The notes below the pieces were generated by a model. The model worked only from the letters and a program-made list of their open reading frames with translations, did not search any database and was not told the DNA's origin. Source: Alteromonas sp. BMJM2 (GTDB lineage: Bacteria > Pseudomonadota > Gammaproteobacteria > Enterobacterales > Alteromonadaceae). From it: DNA of 64,000 nucleotides. The stretch is from assembly GCF_027257845.1 (NCBI RefSeq), contig NZ_JAPVOT010000008.1, positions 1 through 64,000 on the forward strand, in the 5' to 3' direction. Positions within the stretch are counted from its first letter, which is position 1; every line of letters begins with the position of its first letter. Positions 27,806 through 37,602 of the stretch are shown here, in pieces. The position numbers were made by a program, and so were the translations under genes.

Positions 27806-28439
27806 TATTATTCTCCGATTCTGTTGATGAGTTTAGTTTTTGGGCGAATGAAGCTAGGCGTTTTCCCTGCGCTATACACAACGACTTTTCATCATCGCTC
27901 AATTGATTTGAATCTTTTAGGTTGGAATGCGCCACGTGCGTAACGCCGTAAGGACTGCCACCGGTTGTGGTGGTATGAAGCTCAGGCTCACTGTAGGGCA
28001 AACCACATAGCACCATGCCATGGTGTAAAAGCGGGATCATCATGGAAAGCAGCGTAGACTCCTGACCACCATGCATGGAAGAGGATGAGGTAAATACACA
28101 GGCCGGTTTGTCAATGAGCGAGCCTTTGAGCCACAAATTACTGGTTGTGTCTAAAAAGTGTTTCATCGGCGCTGCCATATTGCCAAAACGGGTAGGGCTT
28201 CCCAGTGCAAGGGCGCTGCAATTTTCTAACTCTTTTAATGACACCATAGGCACATCCAGTTCAGATTCACCGGTCGCAATTACAGCGCTACCCTCCTCGA
28301 CTTGCTCCTCAACTTTTAGGCCAGGCACAGTACGGACAATAACGGGAACATCGGTGGAGGTTATGCCTTGTGCAATGGCGTCAGCCAGGCGCTTAGTGCT
28401 TCCATGGCGACTGTAATAAAGAACAAGAACGGGTTTCAC
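27795..28439 (-). CDS. wrbA: WrbA-type NAD(P)H:quinone oxidoreductase
   Basis: FMN flavodoxin-fold enzyme that reduces quinones by two electrons and so avoids semiquinone formation. The FMN phosphate loop is YYSRHGSTKRLADAIA near the N-terminus. The FMN ring loops are GSPTRFGNMAAPMKHFLD and TSSSSMHGGQESTLLSM. SEPELHTTTTGGSPYG is typical of WrbA. At 214 aa it is slightly longer than E. coli WrbA (198). It overlaps the arsC-like gene by one base and DUF2069 by 11, forming a tight operon. Confidence 0.92.
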   Translation of the reverse strand: MKPVLVLYYSRHGSTKRLADAIAQGITSTDVPVIVRTVPGLKVEEQVEEGSAVIATGESELDVPMVSLKELENCSALALGSPTRFGNMAAPMKHFLDTTSNLWLKGSLIDKPACVFTSSSSMHGGQESTLLSMMIPLLHHGMVLCGLPYSEPELHTTTTGGSPYGVTHVAHSNLKDSNQLSDDEKSLCIAQGKRLASFAQKLNSSTESENNNGL

Positions 28440-28789
28440 TATACTATTTCCAATACATTTTCAGGAGGGCGGCCAATGCGAGCACGCTCGCCATTTATCA
28501 CAATAGGACGCTCAATTAACTTAGGTGTTGTGACCATGGCCTGCAGTAAGGTGTGGTCATCGTCAGCGTTGATTAAGTTTGCATCTTTGTATTCCGGCTC
28601 TTTTATACGCATCATCTGGCGAACCGATTCAACGTTAAGTTTTTTAAATACTGACGTTATTTCTTCTATGCTCATCGGTGTTTTTAAATATTCAATCACA
28701 GTGGGCGTAATGCCATTTTCTTCTAGCAATGCCAATGTTTGTCTGCTTTTAGAGCAACGCGGATTATGAATAATAGTGACTTGAGTCAT
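28439..28789 (-). CDS. arsC: ArsC/YfgD-family reductase
   Basis: Thioredoxin-fold protein of 116 aa. It has NPRCSKSR with the reactive Cys12 and a later TPKLIERPIV segment with the conserved Arg. These define the glutaredoxin-dependent arsenate reductase family. Genes of this type next to hda (YfgD in E. coli) are not tied to an ars operon, and none is present here, so true arsenate reduction is uncertain. First gene of the arsC-wrbA-DUF2069 operon. Confidence 0.87.
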   Translation of the reverse strand: MTQVTIIHNPRCSKSRQTLALLEENGITPTVIEYLKTPMSIEEITSVFKKLNVESVRQMMRIKEPEYKDANLINADDDHTLLQAMVTTPKLIERPIVINGERARIGRPPENVLEIV

Positions 28790-29013
28790 GGATAGAACCT
28801 CACTTTAATATTTTGCGCAGACTATTGCGCTTTTGATTTTTGTTTTCAAGCAATATTCAGTGAGAAGGCGAAAAATGTTGAACGCCATTCAGGTTTCGTA
28901 CTACTTTAACCATAATACGGTGCCTATAGAATGAATACAAAGCGCATCAAGGAATGTTGAACAGACCTTTTTAACTGAACAATATAACTCGCTATAAACC
29001 TGAAGAAGAATTT

Positions 29014-29559
29014 ATGCAAAATAATGTTAAGCCAATTCATACAATAAAAACCGATAAGGCAAAGGCATATGCGCTAAAAAAATTAGGCTTGATCGTGATA
29101 ACGATACTCGCGCTAGGCGCTGGTATATTCACCTATCAGTCGCAGCAGTTTGACTTTGAAACAGTCAATGGCGAAAGCTATCGGTGGGATGAATTAAAAG
29201 GGCAGTGGACCATAATTAACTATTTTGCGCCCTGGTGTGCACCCTGTTTACGGGAAATGCCAGAGTTAAATGCATTTAGTCAAAACTTACCTGAGGATAC
29301 CTTACTTTTTGCCATAAACTACGACAGACAAACAAGCACTCAAATTACTGAGATGGCGGATAAATACACCATTGAAGTGCCTATAATTTTTGCATCTGAA
29401 AACACTGCACTTCCCATGGAAAAACCTCCCTATTTACCAGCTACATTTATCGTAGGCCCAAAAGGAACGGTGGTAGATACGATTATGGGTGAAGTATCAG
29501 AGCAAGAATTGAAAGAGCGGATCCACGCGCTAAAATTAGTGGCTAAGAAAAATATTTAA
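29014..29559 (+). CDS. TlpA/ResA-like membrane-anchored thioredoxin
   Basis: A 181-aa protein with one membrane anchor (about 25-43, LIVITILALGAGIF) and a periplasmic thioredoxin-like domain. The redox motif is WCAPC, within YFAPWCAPCLREMPEL. The cis-Pro segment PPYLPATFIVG and GEVSEQELKERI complete the fold. Such proteins reduce or exchange disulfides in exported proteins. Its stop overlaps the bepA stop by 4 bases in convergent orientation. Confidence 0.88.
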   Translation: MQNNVKPIHTIKTDKAKAYALKKLGLIVITILALGAGIFTYQSQQFDFETVNGESYRWDELKGQWTIINYFAPWCAPCLREMPELNAFSQNLPEDTLLFAINYDRQTSTQITEMADKYTIEVPIIFASENTALPMEKPPYLPATFIVGPKGTVVDTIMGEVSEQELKERIHALKLVAKKNI

Positions 29560-31019
29560 AGCCGCTCTAATCTGTCTTCCTGATCTCTAAACTGCTTTAT
29601 GCGAGCGCGGATACGCTGCTTTTGCAAATGGTCATCGGCCGCAAAATTATAGGCATATTGCAGTTCGTCTACCGCTCTGTTGTATGCCCCGTAAAGCGCA
29701 TAAACTTCCGCCTTACTTTGATGCATCTGAGAGAAGCGTTTGGCTTTTTGATATGCCTCACTCATCATTTGATAGGCCACTTGATAATCTTTCTTCACTA
29801 GCAAAAAATCTTTTAACAGTATAATAGCGTCATCGTATTGCTGAGCGCTGATGAGGGCATTCGCCTGATTAAGGGCCAACACTTGATTTCGTGGGTTATG
29901 CGTAACGTGTGGCTTGAGCATTTCTACAGCCTTTAGCGGCTCGCCAAGAGCAATATGTATATCTGTTGCCGCGTCTAGGTAGAAAAGGTTGGTAGGGTCT
30001 TTCTCTAACAGCTCGTCAACTATCTTTTTAGCTTTCACGTTTTCTTCATTCCGCATATAGGCAAGGGTAAGCCCATATAAAGAGGCTTCTCTGCTGCGCT
30101 GGGCTTGTTGGTCCACCGCTGCCTGATAATATTCAATTGCGTAATCTTTATCGAAAGAATAACGGGACTTTATTCGCGCCTTTGCTAATTCAAACTGCTT
30201 ATTAATAGGTAAATAACGTCTTGGATAATCATTGGCGCGGCTTCGAGCGTCAGCAATACGGGTTTCAGTTAAGGGGTGAGTTAATAACCTAGCTGGAGGT
30301 CGTGAAACCATTCTGTATTCTTCTGCCATGGTCGAGAAGAAGCTGGCGGCCCCTTTAGGGTCAAAGCCAGCTCTAGCGAGCATTGCGATACCAATTCGGT
30401 CGGCTTCTTGCTCGTTAGACCTTGTGTAATCTATTTGCAACTGAGCTGACGCTGCCGAGCCTGCCTGCATTGCAGCCATACCAGCTTGAGGGTTGGCTAT
30501 GGCAATAAGTACACCACCTATTAATGAGGCAAGGGCCAACGGTGAGGCTCGTTTTTGTGCCTGCATTCTGCGCGCGATGTGGCGTTGTGTAACGTGGGAA
30601 ATTTCATGAGCAAGTACCGAGGCAAGTTCACTCTCGTTGTCGGCTCGACGCATTAAACCTGCATGAACTCCGATATGACCACCAAAGAATGCAAACGCAT
30701 TGATGGCATCGTTGTTAACCCAGAAAAATTGAAAGGGGAATTTGGCATTATCCGCATGTACAACAAGGCGATTACCCAAATCTTGTAAATATTCATCTAA
30801 TACCGGATCGGCTATAATTGGACTTTGGCCGCGCATTTGACGCATTACCGCGTCACCAATGATCATCTCTTTATCAAGGGAAATGGCGTCTGACGCAACC
30901 ACTCCTATCTCGGGTAACGTATTTTTATTGCTGTATTTCATATCTTGGGCAACAGCAGATAAGCTGAGGATAAGAGCGCAAGAAAGAATAATAAACGGCG
31001 CAGATAATTTTTTTCTCAT
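29556..31019 (-). CDS. bepA: Periplasmic metalloprotease/chaperone BepA
   Basis: Quality control of outer-membrane assembly: it helps LptD fold and degrades stalled barrel proteins. At 487 aa it equals the E. coli length. It has a signal peptide (residues 1-25, cleavage near AVAQ), the M48 zinc motif HEISH (138-142), a downstream ligand Glu in NEQEADRIG, and TPR repeats from about 290 to the end (LYGLTLAYMRNEENVKAKK and following). Nearby hda, arsC and perM are the usual company of this gene. Confidence 0.94.
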   Translation of the reverse strand: MRKKLSAPFIILSCALILSLSAVAQDMKYSNKNTLPEIGVVASDAISLDKEMIIGDAVMRQMRGQSPIIADPVLDEYLQDLGNRLVVHADNAKFPFQFFWVNNDAINAFAFFGGHIGVHAGLMRRADNESELASVLAHEISHVTQRHIARRMQAQKRASPLALASLIGGVLIAIANPQAGMAAMQAGSAASAQLQIDYTRSNEQEADRIGIAMLARAGFDPKGAASFFSTMAEEYRMVSRPPARLLTHPLTETRIADARSRANDYPRRYLPINKQFELAKARIKSRYSFDKDYAIEYYQAAVDQQAQRSREASLYGLTLAYMRNEENVKAKKIVDELLEKDPTNLFYLDAATDIHIALGEPLKAVEMLKPHVTHNPRNQVLALNQANALISAQQYDDAIILLKDFLLVKKDYQVAYQMMSEAYQKAKRFSQMHQSKAEVYALYGAYNRAVDELQYAYNFAADDHLQKQRIRARIKQFRDQEDRLERL

Positions 31020-31486
31020 GAACCTACAAGTGTACCAATGTTGTTTTCTGTCCAGTTAGAACCACAAGTGTTTAAACAGTTTCATTTTTCTTCGAATATT
31101 TCACTAATAGTTGCCACTGTCATTGTGCACCATGTGCTACGTTATTGCCACATATGCACATGGTGCATAATTAGGTATGTGTAGTAGTTCGCCATCCCCT
31201 TTGACTGGAAAAGCACTGCTGAATAGAACTTGCACCAGGGGTGCGAGCGTCAAAGGGCCTGCGTCAAAGAAATTTTCAGCAATAACGGTGTCATTCACAA
31301 CGAACTGCGGAATAAGTATTCGACTAAAACATTTTTTTCGGCGCAAAGTAGTAACATCCACCTTTCATACGTGAGAAATGTCATACCAGTTTGATTTAAA
31401 AAGATTCTTATCTACTACTTATTGCTAATTTGCTATCCGATAAACTATGATGCGTGTCCTATTCTATGTATTTTCTGGATATTGAT
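31020..31486. other. Divergent intergenic region, bepA / perM
   Basis: About 465 bases between divergent genes. Overlapping open frames exist on both strands (31177-31374 plus, 31137-31361 minus), but neither has a recognisable family or a good ribosome site. Promoters of bepA and perM must lie here; I could not place them. Confidence 0.5.
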
Positions 31487-32560
31487 ATGATTAGCGTGTT
31501 TGGTCGATGGTACCGACGCAAATTTTCCGATCCTGATGCAGCAATGCTGCTCATTTTAATTTTACTTAGCACTGCGGTTCTTTTGCTGTGGGGCGAATTG
31601 ATAATGCCTGTTTTGGTAGCGGCGGTTATAGCATATCTTCTCGACTGGCCTGTTACTCGATTAATAAAGTTGGGAGTAGGAAGGGGGATTGCGTGCGGCG
31701 TTGTTCTTCTGGGGTTTATTACTATCACTATTCTTACGCTTATTGGTCTTGTACCTATTATTTCCAAGCAAAGCGTTAATCTGATTCAAGAGACACCACT
31801 CATTTGGCAAAAAGCGCAGGAGTGGATCCTTACCTTGCCTGATAAATATCCAGATTATGTGCAGGTTTACCAAATTCACCAAATGATGGAAGGGCTCAAC
31901 GACAAGCTCGTAGAAGTTGGAGAAACGCTGATTTCCGTATCGTTTAGTAATATCGCCAATGTAGCTGCACTTTTGGTATATATGGTACTTGTACCCTTAA
32001 TGATATTTTTCATGTTAAAAGACAAGATGTTTTTTTTAGACAGTATTTCTAGGCTGCTTCCTAAGGAGAGACGACTAATTACCCAAGTGGGTCACGAAAT
32101 GAATTCACAAATCGCTAATTATATTCGTGGCAAGGTCATTGAAATTGTCATTGTAGGTGTTATTAGTTGCGTCACGTTTGTTTTAATGGACTTGCGCTAT
32201 GCCATCTTGTTGGGTGTGCTTGTTGGGCTTTCTGTGTTAATTCCTTACATCGGTGCTGCTGTCGTTACTATACCCGTAGCTATTGTTGCTATGTTTCAGT
32301 GGGGTATTAGTCCTGAGTTTTGGTATCTTATGCTTGCCTACGGAGTAATACAGGGACTAGATGGAAACCTGTTGGTACCGCTTTTATTCTCCGAAGCGGT
32401 AAGTCTTCACCCTCTCTATATTATCATTGCCGTTTTAGTATTTGGCGGACTGTGGGGGTTCTGGGGCGTGTTTTTTGCAATTCCACTTGCAACGCTTGTG
32501 AAGGCAGTTATTACGGCGTGGTCTAGCAACCCAGTGAAAGAAATGCCAGAAACTGCATAA
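31487..32560 (+). CDS. perM: AI-2E family transporter PerM
   Basis: Multispan membrane permease of 357 aa with about eight hydrophobic segments. It is clearly similar to E. coli PerM over its whole length, for example WYRRKFSDPDAA, AYLLDWPVTRL, YMVLVPLMIFFMLKDK, IANYIRGKVIEIVIVG, DGNLLVPLLFSEAVSLHP and GGLWGFWGVFFAIPLATL. PerM members are proposed small-molecule or ion transporters; E. coli PerM has no agreed substrate. I start at ATG 31487, which aligns with the E. coli N-terminus. GTG 31454 would add 11 residues. Confidence 0.88.
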   Translation: MISVFGRWYRRKFSDPDAAMLLILILLSTAVLLLWGELIMPVLVAAVIAYLLDWPVTRLIKLGVGRGIACGVVLLGFITITILTLIGLVPIISKQSVNLIQETPLIWQKAQEWILTLPDKYPDYVQVYQIHQMMEGLNDKLVEVGETLISVSFSNIANVAALLVYMVLVPLMIFFMLKDKMFFLDSISRLLPKERRLITQVGHEMNSQIANYIRGKVIEIVIVGVISCVTFVLMDLRYAILLGVLVGLSVLIPYIGAAVVTIPVAIVAMFQWGISPEFWYLMLAYGVIQGLDGNLLVPLLFSEAVSLHPLYIIIAVLVFGGLWGFWGVFFAIPLATLVKAVITAWSSNPVKEMPETA

Positions 32561-32586
32561 CCGTCATAATAGATCAGCATTGATAC

Positions 32587-32617
32587 GAAAAAGCCCCGTT
32601 GTGTCCAGGGCTTTTTC
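32587..32617. terminator. Two-way terminator between perM and bcp
   Basis: GAAAAAGCCC (32587-32596) pairs with GGGCTTTTTC (32608-32617), loop of 11 bases. A and T runs inside the stem serve both directions. It sits between the convergent perM and bcp genes. Confidence 0.85.
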
Positions 32618-32679
32618 AATTGGCGCTTTTTTACTGTCGTACAGCGTTGTTAGGCATTTAGCACTGTCTTTATGAGCAA

Positions 32680-33147
32680 CTAGCCATTATTTAAATGCTC
32701 TAGCACGACAATATGATGCTCTTTTGTTTTGAATTTATTGAAGACGTGTTCAATTGTGCCTTCTTCATTAATTAAAAATGTTAGCCTGTGTATGCCGTCA
32801 TATTCTTTTCCCATAAACTTCTTTAAACCCCAAACACCGAAATCGTCTGCCACAGCGTGATCCTCGTCTGATAATAAGGTGAAGTTCAGACTCTCTTTCT
32901 CAATAAACTTCGGCAAGCGTTTTACTGCATCAGGGCTAATACCTAATACCACAACGTTTTTCGCTTCAAGTTCATTTTGAATATCACGAAGGCCTTGAGC
33001 TTGTACCGTGCAGCCAGGCGTCATCGCTTTAGGGTAAAAATAAACTAGCACTTTTTTACCCGCAAAATCGGTTAAAGAAACCGTCTTGCCATGTTGATCT
33101 AAGAGAGAGAACTGGGGTGCTTTATCACCAGCTTGTAGTGTTTTCAT
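32680..33147 (-). CDS. bcp: Thioredoxin-dependent thiol peroxidase (Bcp/PrxQ type)
   Basis: Reduces hydroperoxides using a peroxidatic Cys. The 155-aa protein has the PrxQ block YFYPKAMTPGCTVQA with peroxidatic Cys46. In E. coli Bcp the resolving Cys lies five residues on (CTVQAC); here that position is Gln51. No other Cys exists in the protein, so this is a one-Cys form that must be regenerated by an outside thiol. The gene overlaps gcvR by 23 bases, the conserved gcvR-bcp arrangement. Confidence 0.95.
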   Translation of the reverse strand: MKTLQAGDKAPQFSLLDQHGKTVSLTDFAGKKVLVYFYPKAMTPGCTVQAQGLRDIQNELEAKNVVVLGISPDAVKRLPKFIEKESLNFTLLSDEDHAVADDFGVWGLKKFMGKEYDGIHRLTFLINEEGTIEHVFNKFKTKEHHIVVLEHLNNG

Positions 33148-33682
33148 TAGGATCCTTTTTCTGTTTGTCTACTACTTTGCCTGTAACATTTAACGAGGCG
33201 AATAGGGTCATTAGATCAGACTCTAATTGTTCAACGCTTTCAGATGTGGGAATAGATACCACGAATTTACACTGCATAACGTTATGGTCTAATTCTTTGA
33301 ATGTACGTTGTCGAAAAGCACTTATTATCGCGTCTCGCGCGGCAAAAAAGCCGGTGACTGACTGAATTAATCCCGCTGCATCTTGGCCACTAAATTCAAC
33401 ATTGAGCAAATTTGCGAGATTTTGTTTTTCATGGTGACTTGTTCGCTTCATCATTGATAGCAAACCTAAACGCTGTATAACCGCAGGCAATGTACATTCT
33501 GCTTTTGTAATCGCGCTTTGGCTTCCCTCAATAATCATGGTGAGAGAAAACTCTCTTCCATAGACTGCTTGTCGACTATCGAGAATATTGCACTGGGCCT
33601 GCGAAACTGCGGTGGCTATTTCGCTTAGAATGCCGCTCTTATCTGTACCTAAAAGTGTAACGATTAGTTGGTGTTTAGACAT
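33125..33682 (-). CDS. gcvR: Glycine cleavage system repressor GcvR
   Basis: ACT-domain protein that in E. coli binds GcvA and keeps the gcv operon off when glycine is low. Two ACT domains are visible: HQLIVTLLGTDKSGILSEI at the N-terminus and NLLNVEFSGQDAAGLIQSV in the second half. I use Met 33682 (MSKHQ, 185 aa); the frame allows 33691. It precedes bcp with a 23-base overlap and diverges from dapA, as in E. coli. No gcvA or gcv operon is in the window. Confidence 0.9.
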   Translation of the reverse strand: MSKHQLIVTLLGTDKSGILSEIATAVSQAQCNILDSRQAVYGREFSLTMIIEGSQSAITKAECTLPAVIQRLGLLSMMKRTSHHEKQNLANLLNVEFSGQDAAGLIQSVTGFFAARDAIISAFRQRTFKELDHNVMQCKFVVSIPTSESVEQLESDLMTLFASLNVTGKVVDKQKKDPNENTTSW

Positions 33683-33860
33683 CAAATTCACTTTAAACCT
33701 AGCAATGGCGGGATGTTAGCATAGAGTTTTTTGTTAAGTTAGTGCCTTTTTGGCGTCATTGCATAAGTTATTGTCAAATTCTTGTCTATTTACCCGCGCA
33801 ACCGCTTGTGTTTGCGCACTGAGATAATTAACATGTGCGCTCACATTTTGCGGAGAGATT

Positions 33861-34745
33861 ATGTTTACTGGTAGTTACGTCGCACTCGTCACACCCATGT
33901 TCGAAAATGGCGATATAGATTATAAGTCTTTAGAGAAACTGATTAAGTTTCATATAGAACAAGGAACCCACGGGATTGTTTCAGTAGGAACAACCGGTGA
34001 ATCAGCGACACTTCCCTTTGACGAACACGTAAATGTGGTTAAAGAAACGGTAGCAATGGCGTCTGGTGCCATTCCTATTATCGCCGGTAGTGGAGCAAAC
34101 TCCACAGCAGAGGCGATTTTCCTAACAGAACAGCTTGGCGCAGTCGGTGTAGACGGTTTTTTAAGTGTCGTCCCGTATTACAACAAGCCCCAGCAACGGG
34201 GTATGGTGGCGCACTTCAATGCGATTGCCGATGCCAGCGAACAGCCTGTTATTTTATACAATGTGCCAGGCAGAACCGTTGCCGATATGTTGCCTGAGAC
34301 GGTTGCAGAGCTTGCCGTACACAAAAATATCGTTGGATTAAAAGATGCCACAGGTGATATATCTCGCTTAAAAGAAACTCTGCCGTTAGTACCTTCAGAT
34401 TTTGTCATTTTAAGTGGTGATGATGGCACGAGCAGTCAATTTATGTGTGAAGGTGGGCACGGGGTCATTTCAGTAACCGCCAACATTACGCCCAAGGCTA
34501 TTTCACAAATGTGTGAGGCGGCGCTTAATAAAGATTTCGATAAATGCCGTGACATTGATAAAACGATAGAACTGCTTCACAGCGAACTTTTTATTGAGCC
34601 AAACCCTGTAATGCCAAAGTGGGCATTATATAAAATGGGCATGATGGAAAGCGCTGTTATGCGCTTACCAATGGTATTACCGGAACTATCAAGCCAAAAA
34701 CGTATCGAAGAACTATTACAAAAATACGCATTGATTTCTGGTTAA
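33861..34745 (+). CDS. dapA: 4-hydroxy-tetrahydrodipicolinate synthase
   Basis: Condenses pyruvate with aspartate semialdehyde, the first committed step to lysine and diaminopimelate. At 294 aa it matches the family. Key residues are Thr44-Thr45 in GTTGES, Tyr107, Tyr133 in YNVPGRT and Schiff-base Lys161 in GLKDATGD. Glu/His of the E. coli lysine site are not asserted here. It leads the dapA-bamC-purC operon, with GGAGAGATT before the ATG. Confidence 0.97.
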   Translation: MFTGSYVALVTPMFENGDIDYKSLEKLIKFHIEQGTHGIVSVGTTGESATLPFDEHVNVVKETVAMASGAIPIIAGSGANSTAEAIFLTEQLGAVGVDGFLSVVPYYNKPQQRGMVAHFNAIADASEQPVILYNVPGRTVADMLPETVAELAVHKNIVGLKDATGDISRLKETLPLVPSDFVILSGDDGTSSQFMCEGGHGVISVTANITPKAISQMCEAALNKDFDKCRDIDKTIELLHSELFIEPNPVMPKWALYKMGMMESAVMRLPMVLPELSSQKRIEELLQKYALISG

Positions 34746-34758
34746 TTAAGGAACACAG

Positions 34759-35862
34759 ATGAATAAAACGCTGGCTATAGCAAGTTCAGTAGCAATTGTT
34801 GCACTTGCCGGTTGTACAAGCCAAATAGATAGAAAGACTGCGTCAGGCAGTTATAAATATCTAAAAACAGAAAAACAAGAAGAGCTCAAAATACCATCCG
34901 ATTTAGACAAACCGGCTTTTTCTCGTGAGTTTGCACTTCCCGAACTTGGTGATGGGGTGAACGAAGAGCTGGTAGGGAAAACACTACCAGTACAATCACC
35001 TGCGTTGGTTTTACCTTTAGTCTCGGGCTCTCATATTGAAGAGGGAACGAACACAGCAACGATTTGGTTTGACCAAGTTGATGACAGTCAGCCTCTTAGC
35101 GAAGCGATTTGGAACTCGTTGCTTAGTTACCTTGATGAAAACGGTATCGGCGTTGATTCCTTCGACCCTGAAGCGCGCGTACTTATTACCGATTGGATGG
35201 TAGTGAAGCAAGATATAGATGGCCCATGGTATAGTATCCTTGACGAAGAAAGTGAAATCGGCCGACGATTCGAATTCAACCTAAACGTTAAGCCACACGG
35301 GCGAAGCGCTGCGCTTAGTGTAGACTTAAAAGACTATATGAAGTCTATCGGTAATGACGTTACTGCACAGGTGACTGAGTTAGATGAACGCCGTGAAGAA
35401 GTGAGTGTTCTAAACCAAGTTGTTGGGCATTACGAATATCAAATTCGCTTAGAGCAGACCCGTCGCATAGCGCGCATTCGTAAGGGTATTCAAACTGAGA
35501 TGGGCTTTAACGCCGATGGCGAGCCGGCTTATGTGGTTGAATCTCAGTACGACATTGTGTGGCCTCGCATGTTACTAGTGCTGCGCAAACTTGGCTTCAA
35601 CGTAAAAGATTTGGATAAATCTAACGGTTTATTATTTGTTACCTATAGCGGTCCACAAGGCGACTGGTGGAATGATTTATTTTCAAGCGATGAGAAGTTA
35701 CTCGATAAGGGCGACTATCGTTTGAAAGTGGCAAAAGCAGGTGACTCGAGAACGTCTGTAACCTTTATGGATAATGAGAGCACCCCGTTTGAAGCCAATC
35801 AGGTTTCCGACCTTTACGAAGCATTTGCTGAGGTCATGTCAGAAGATAATCTTGATATATAA
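34759..35862 (+). CDS. bamC: Outer-membrane assembly lipoprotein BamC
   Basis: Subunit of the BAM complex that inserts beta-barrel proteins into the outer membrane. The signal peptide ends in lipobox LAGC (Cys at about 19), followed by the extended N-terminal region that binds BamD. Two helix-grip domains cover about 100-215 and 235-365. Length 367 aa compared with 344 in E. coli. It lies 13 bases after dapA and 12 before purC, the standard arrangement. Confidence 0.92.
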   Translation: MNKTLAIASSVAIVALAGCTSQIDRKTASGSYKYLKTEKQEELKIPSDLDKPAFSREFALPELGDGVNEELVGKTLPVQSPALVLPLVSGSHIEEGTNTATIWFDQVDDSQPLSEAIWNSLLSYLDENGIGVDSFDPEARVLITDWMVVKQDIDGPWYSILDEESEIGRRFEFNLNVKPHGRSAALSVDLKDYMKSIGNDVTAQVTELDERREEVSVLNQVVGHYEYQIRLEQTRRIARIRKGIQTEMGFNADGEPAYVVESQYDIVWPRMLLVLRKLGFNVKDLDKSNGLLFVTYSGPQGDWWNDLFSSDEKLLDKGDYRLKVAKAGDSRTSVTFMDNESTPFEANQVSDLYEAFAEVMSEDNLDI

Positions 35863-35874
35863 CTGAGACTGAGA

Positions 35875-36588
35875 ATGGAAAAACGCGAAGAGCTTTACCG
35901 TGGTAAAGCAAAAACGGTTTACTACACCGATGACAGCGAAAAGCTGATATTGCACTTTCGAAACGATACATCAGCGTTTGACGGTGAAAAAATTGAGCAG
36001 CTCGACCGCAAAGGCGAGGTGAATAACAAGTTTAATCATTTTATTATGAACAAGCTTGAAGATGCCGGAATTGCTACGCAAGTAGAGGCCCTTGTATCTG
36101 ACACTGAATCGCTGGTGAAAAAGCTTGATATGATCCCGGTTGAATGCGTCGTGAGAAACCTCTCAGCGGGCTCTCTTGTGCGCCGACTTGGTGTTGAAGA
36201 AGGCCAAACGCTCAATCCACCGATTTTTGAGTTTTTCCTTAAAAATGATGCGCTCCACGATCCTATGGTGAATGATTTTCATATCATCTCATTTGGTTGG
36301 GCGACAGAGTCTCAGATTAGTGAAATGAAAGCGTTAACGTTTAAAGTAAACAATGTGCTTAAGGCATTGTTCGACGACGCTGGCATGTTGTTGGTTGATT
36401 ACAAACTCGAGTTTGGTGTGGACAGCGACGGTAATATTGTTCTCGGTGATGAGTTCACTCCTGATGGTTGCCGTTTGTGGGACAAAGAGACTCGCAAGAA
36501 AATGGATAAAGACAGGTTTCGACAAGGGCTAGGCTCGGTAGTCGAAACCTACATCGAAGTAGCTGAACGCTTGGGTTTATCATTGTAG
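35875..36588 (+). CDS. purC: SAICAR synthetase
   Basis: Joins aspartate to CAIR with ATP in purine synthesis. The 237-aa protein equals the E. coli length. Segments include [61 protein letters not shown] and [15 protein letters not shown]. Third gene of the dapA-bamC-purC operon and followed by a strong terminator. Confidence 0.97.
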   Translation: MEKREELYRGKAKTVYYTDDSEKLILHFRNDTSAFDGEKIEQLDRKGEVNNKFNHFIMNKLEDAGIATQVEALVSDTESLVKKLDMIPVECVVRNLSAGSLVRRLGVEEGQTLNPPIFEFFLKNDALHDPMVNDFHIISFGWATESQISEMKALTFKVNNVLKALFDDAGMLLVDYKLEFGVDSDGNIVLGDEFTPDGCRLWDKETRKKMDKDRFRQGLGSVVETYIEVAERLGLSL

Positions 36589-36612
36589 TAACTCATCGTT
36601 AAACGTTTTAGC

Positions 36613-36640
36613 AAAGAGGACCTGGCATGGTCCTCTTTTT
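36613..36640 (+). terminator. Rho-independent terminator of dapA-bamC-purC
   Basis: AAAGAGGACC (36613-36622) pairs with GGTCCTCTTT (36629-36638), loop TGGCAT, ending in a TTTTTGTTTT tail. Confidence 0.9.
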
Positions 36641-36723
36641 GTTTTAAATGGCGAAAAGCTTAGTGTTTGTGGCGCTAGTAATGAATAGGCATTCACTGAG
36701 ACTGCCTTAACGGAGAGTGTATT

Positions 36724-37602
36724 TTGTTTAAATCGGTGCTGCTCGTTATTACCGCGATGGTAGCTTTTGCTGCAAATTCATTGCTTTGCCGTATGGCGTT
36801 AGTTAATACCAATATCGACCCCAGCTCTTTTACCATTATCCGGCTGTTAAGTGGCGCTGTTAGTCTTCTTGTTCTTTCAATAGTGTTCTACGTTTCTCAA
36901 TCAAGGTCACAAGCACCCAAAGGGCTCATTGCTTCGATAAAGCAAAACGCTAGTGTTGGTGGAGGCATTGCGTTATTCGCCTATGCACTGTGCTTTTCAT
37001 TTGCCTATATTTCAATGGCAACAGGCACTGGTGCACTGCTCCTTTTTGGCACAGTGCAAGTAACCATGATCGCAGTGGGCCTTATAAAAGGGGAGAGGTT
37101 TACACCGTCACAGTGGCTTGGCTTCTCCTTTGCAATAATCGGGTTATTCATATTACTGCTACCAAGCAGCAGCGCGCCCTCAATGCTTTCCGCTATCTTA
37201 ATGATACTAGCGGGCTTTGCATGGGGAGCCTATTCTTTGATTGGAAAAAGGGCAACGTCGCCCCTGTTTGCGAGTGCTGGGAATTTTGTTATTGCCTCTG
37301 CGCTCTGTGTACCACTTGCGGCAACTGTACTTCTAACAAATACGAATACTAATATAGACTCAACAGGCAGCATATATGCGCTTGCATCAGGCATGCTCGC
37401 ATCTGGCGCCGGTTATGCTATTTGGTATGCGGCCTTACCCTTAATAAAGTCTACTACCGCCGCTACTGTTCAATTAAGTGTTCCTATCATTGCAACATTT
37501 ATGGGGTGGGCCATTTTAAAAGAATCATTAAACATAACGATTATCGTTGCCTCATGTGCCACATTAGGCGGTATTCTATTGGTGATTAGACAGAGAAATT
37601 AA
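36724..37602 (+). CDS. EamA/DMT-family transporter
   Basis: A 292-aa membrane protein with about ten hydrophobic segments as two EamA repeats (the second begins near SAILMILAGFAWGAYSLIGK). Members export amino acids or other metabolites; the substrate is unknown. Translation begins at TTG 36724, seven bases after a clear GGAGA site at 36712-36716. An ATG start is not available in the right place. Monocistronic after the purC terminator. Confidence 0.9.
   Translation: MFKSVLLVITAMVAFAANSLLCRMALVNTNIDPSSFTIIRLLSGAVSLLVLSIVFYVSQSRSQAPKGLIASIKQNASVGGGIALFAYALCFSFAYISMATGTGALLLFGTVQVTMIAVGLIKGERFTPSQWLGFSFAIIGLFILLLPSSSAPSMLSAILMILAGFAWGAYSLIGKRATSPLFASAGNFVIASALCVPLAATVLLTNTNTNIDSTGSIYALASGMLASGAGYAIWYAALPLIKSTTAATVQLSVPIIATFMGWAILKESLNITIIVASCATLGGILLVIRQRN

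Noticed and set aside
31137-31374. Overlapping small frames on both strands in the bepA/perM gap
   Set aside because: No ribosome site, no recognisable family, and they overlap each other; chance frames are more likely, although a gene remnant cannot be fully excluded.
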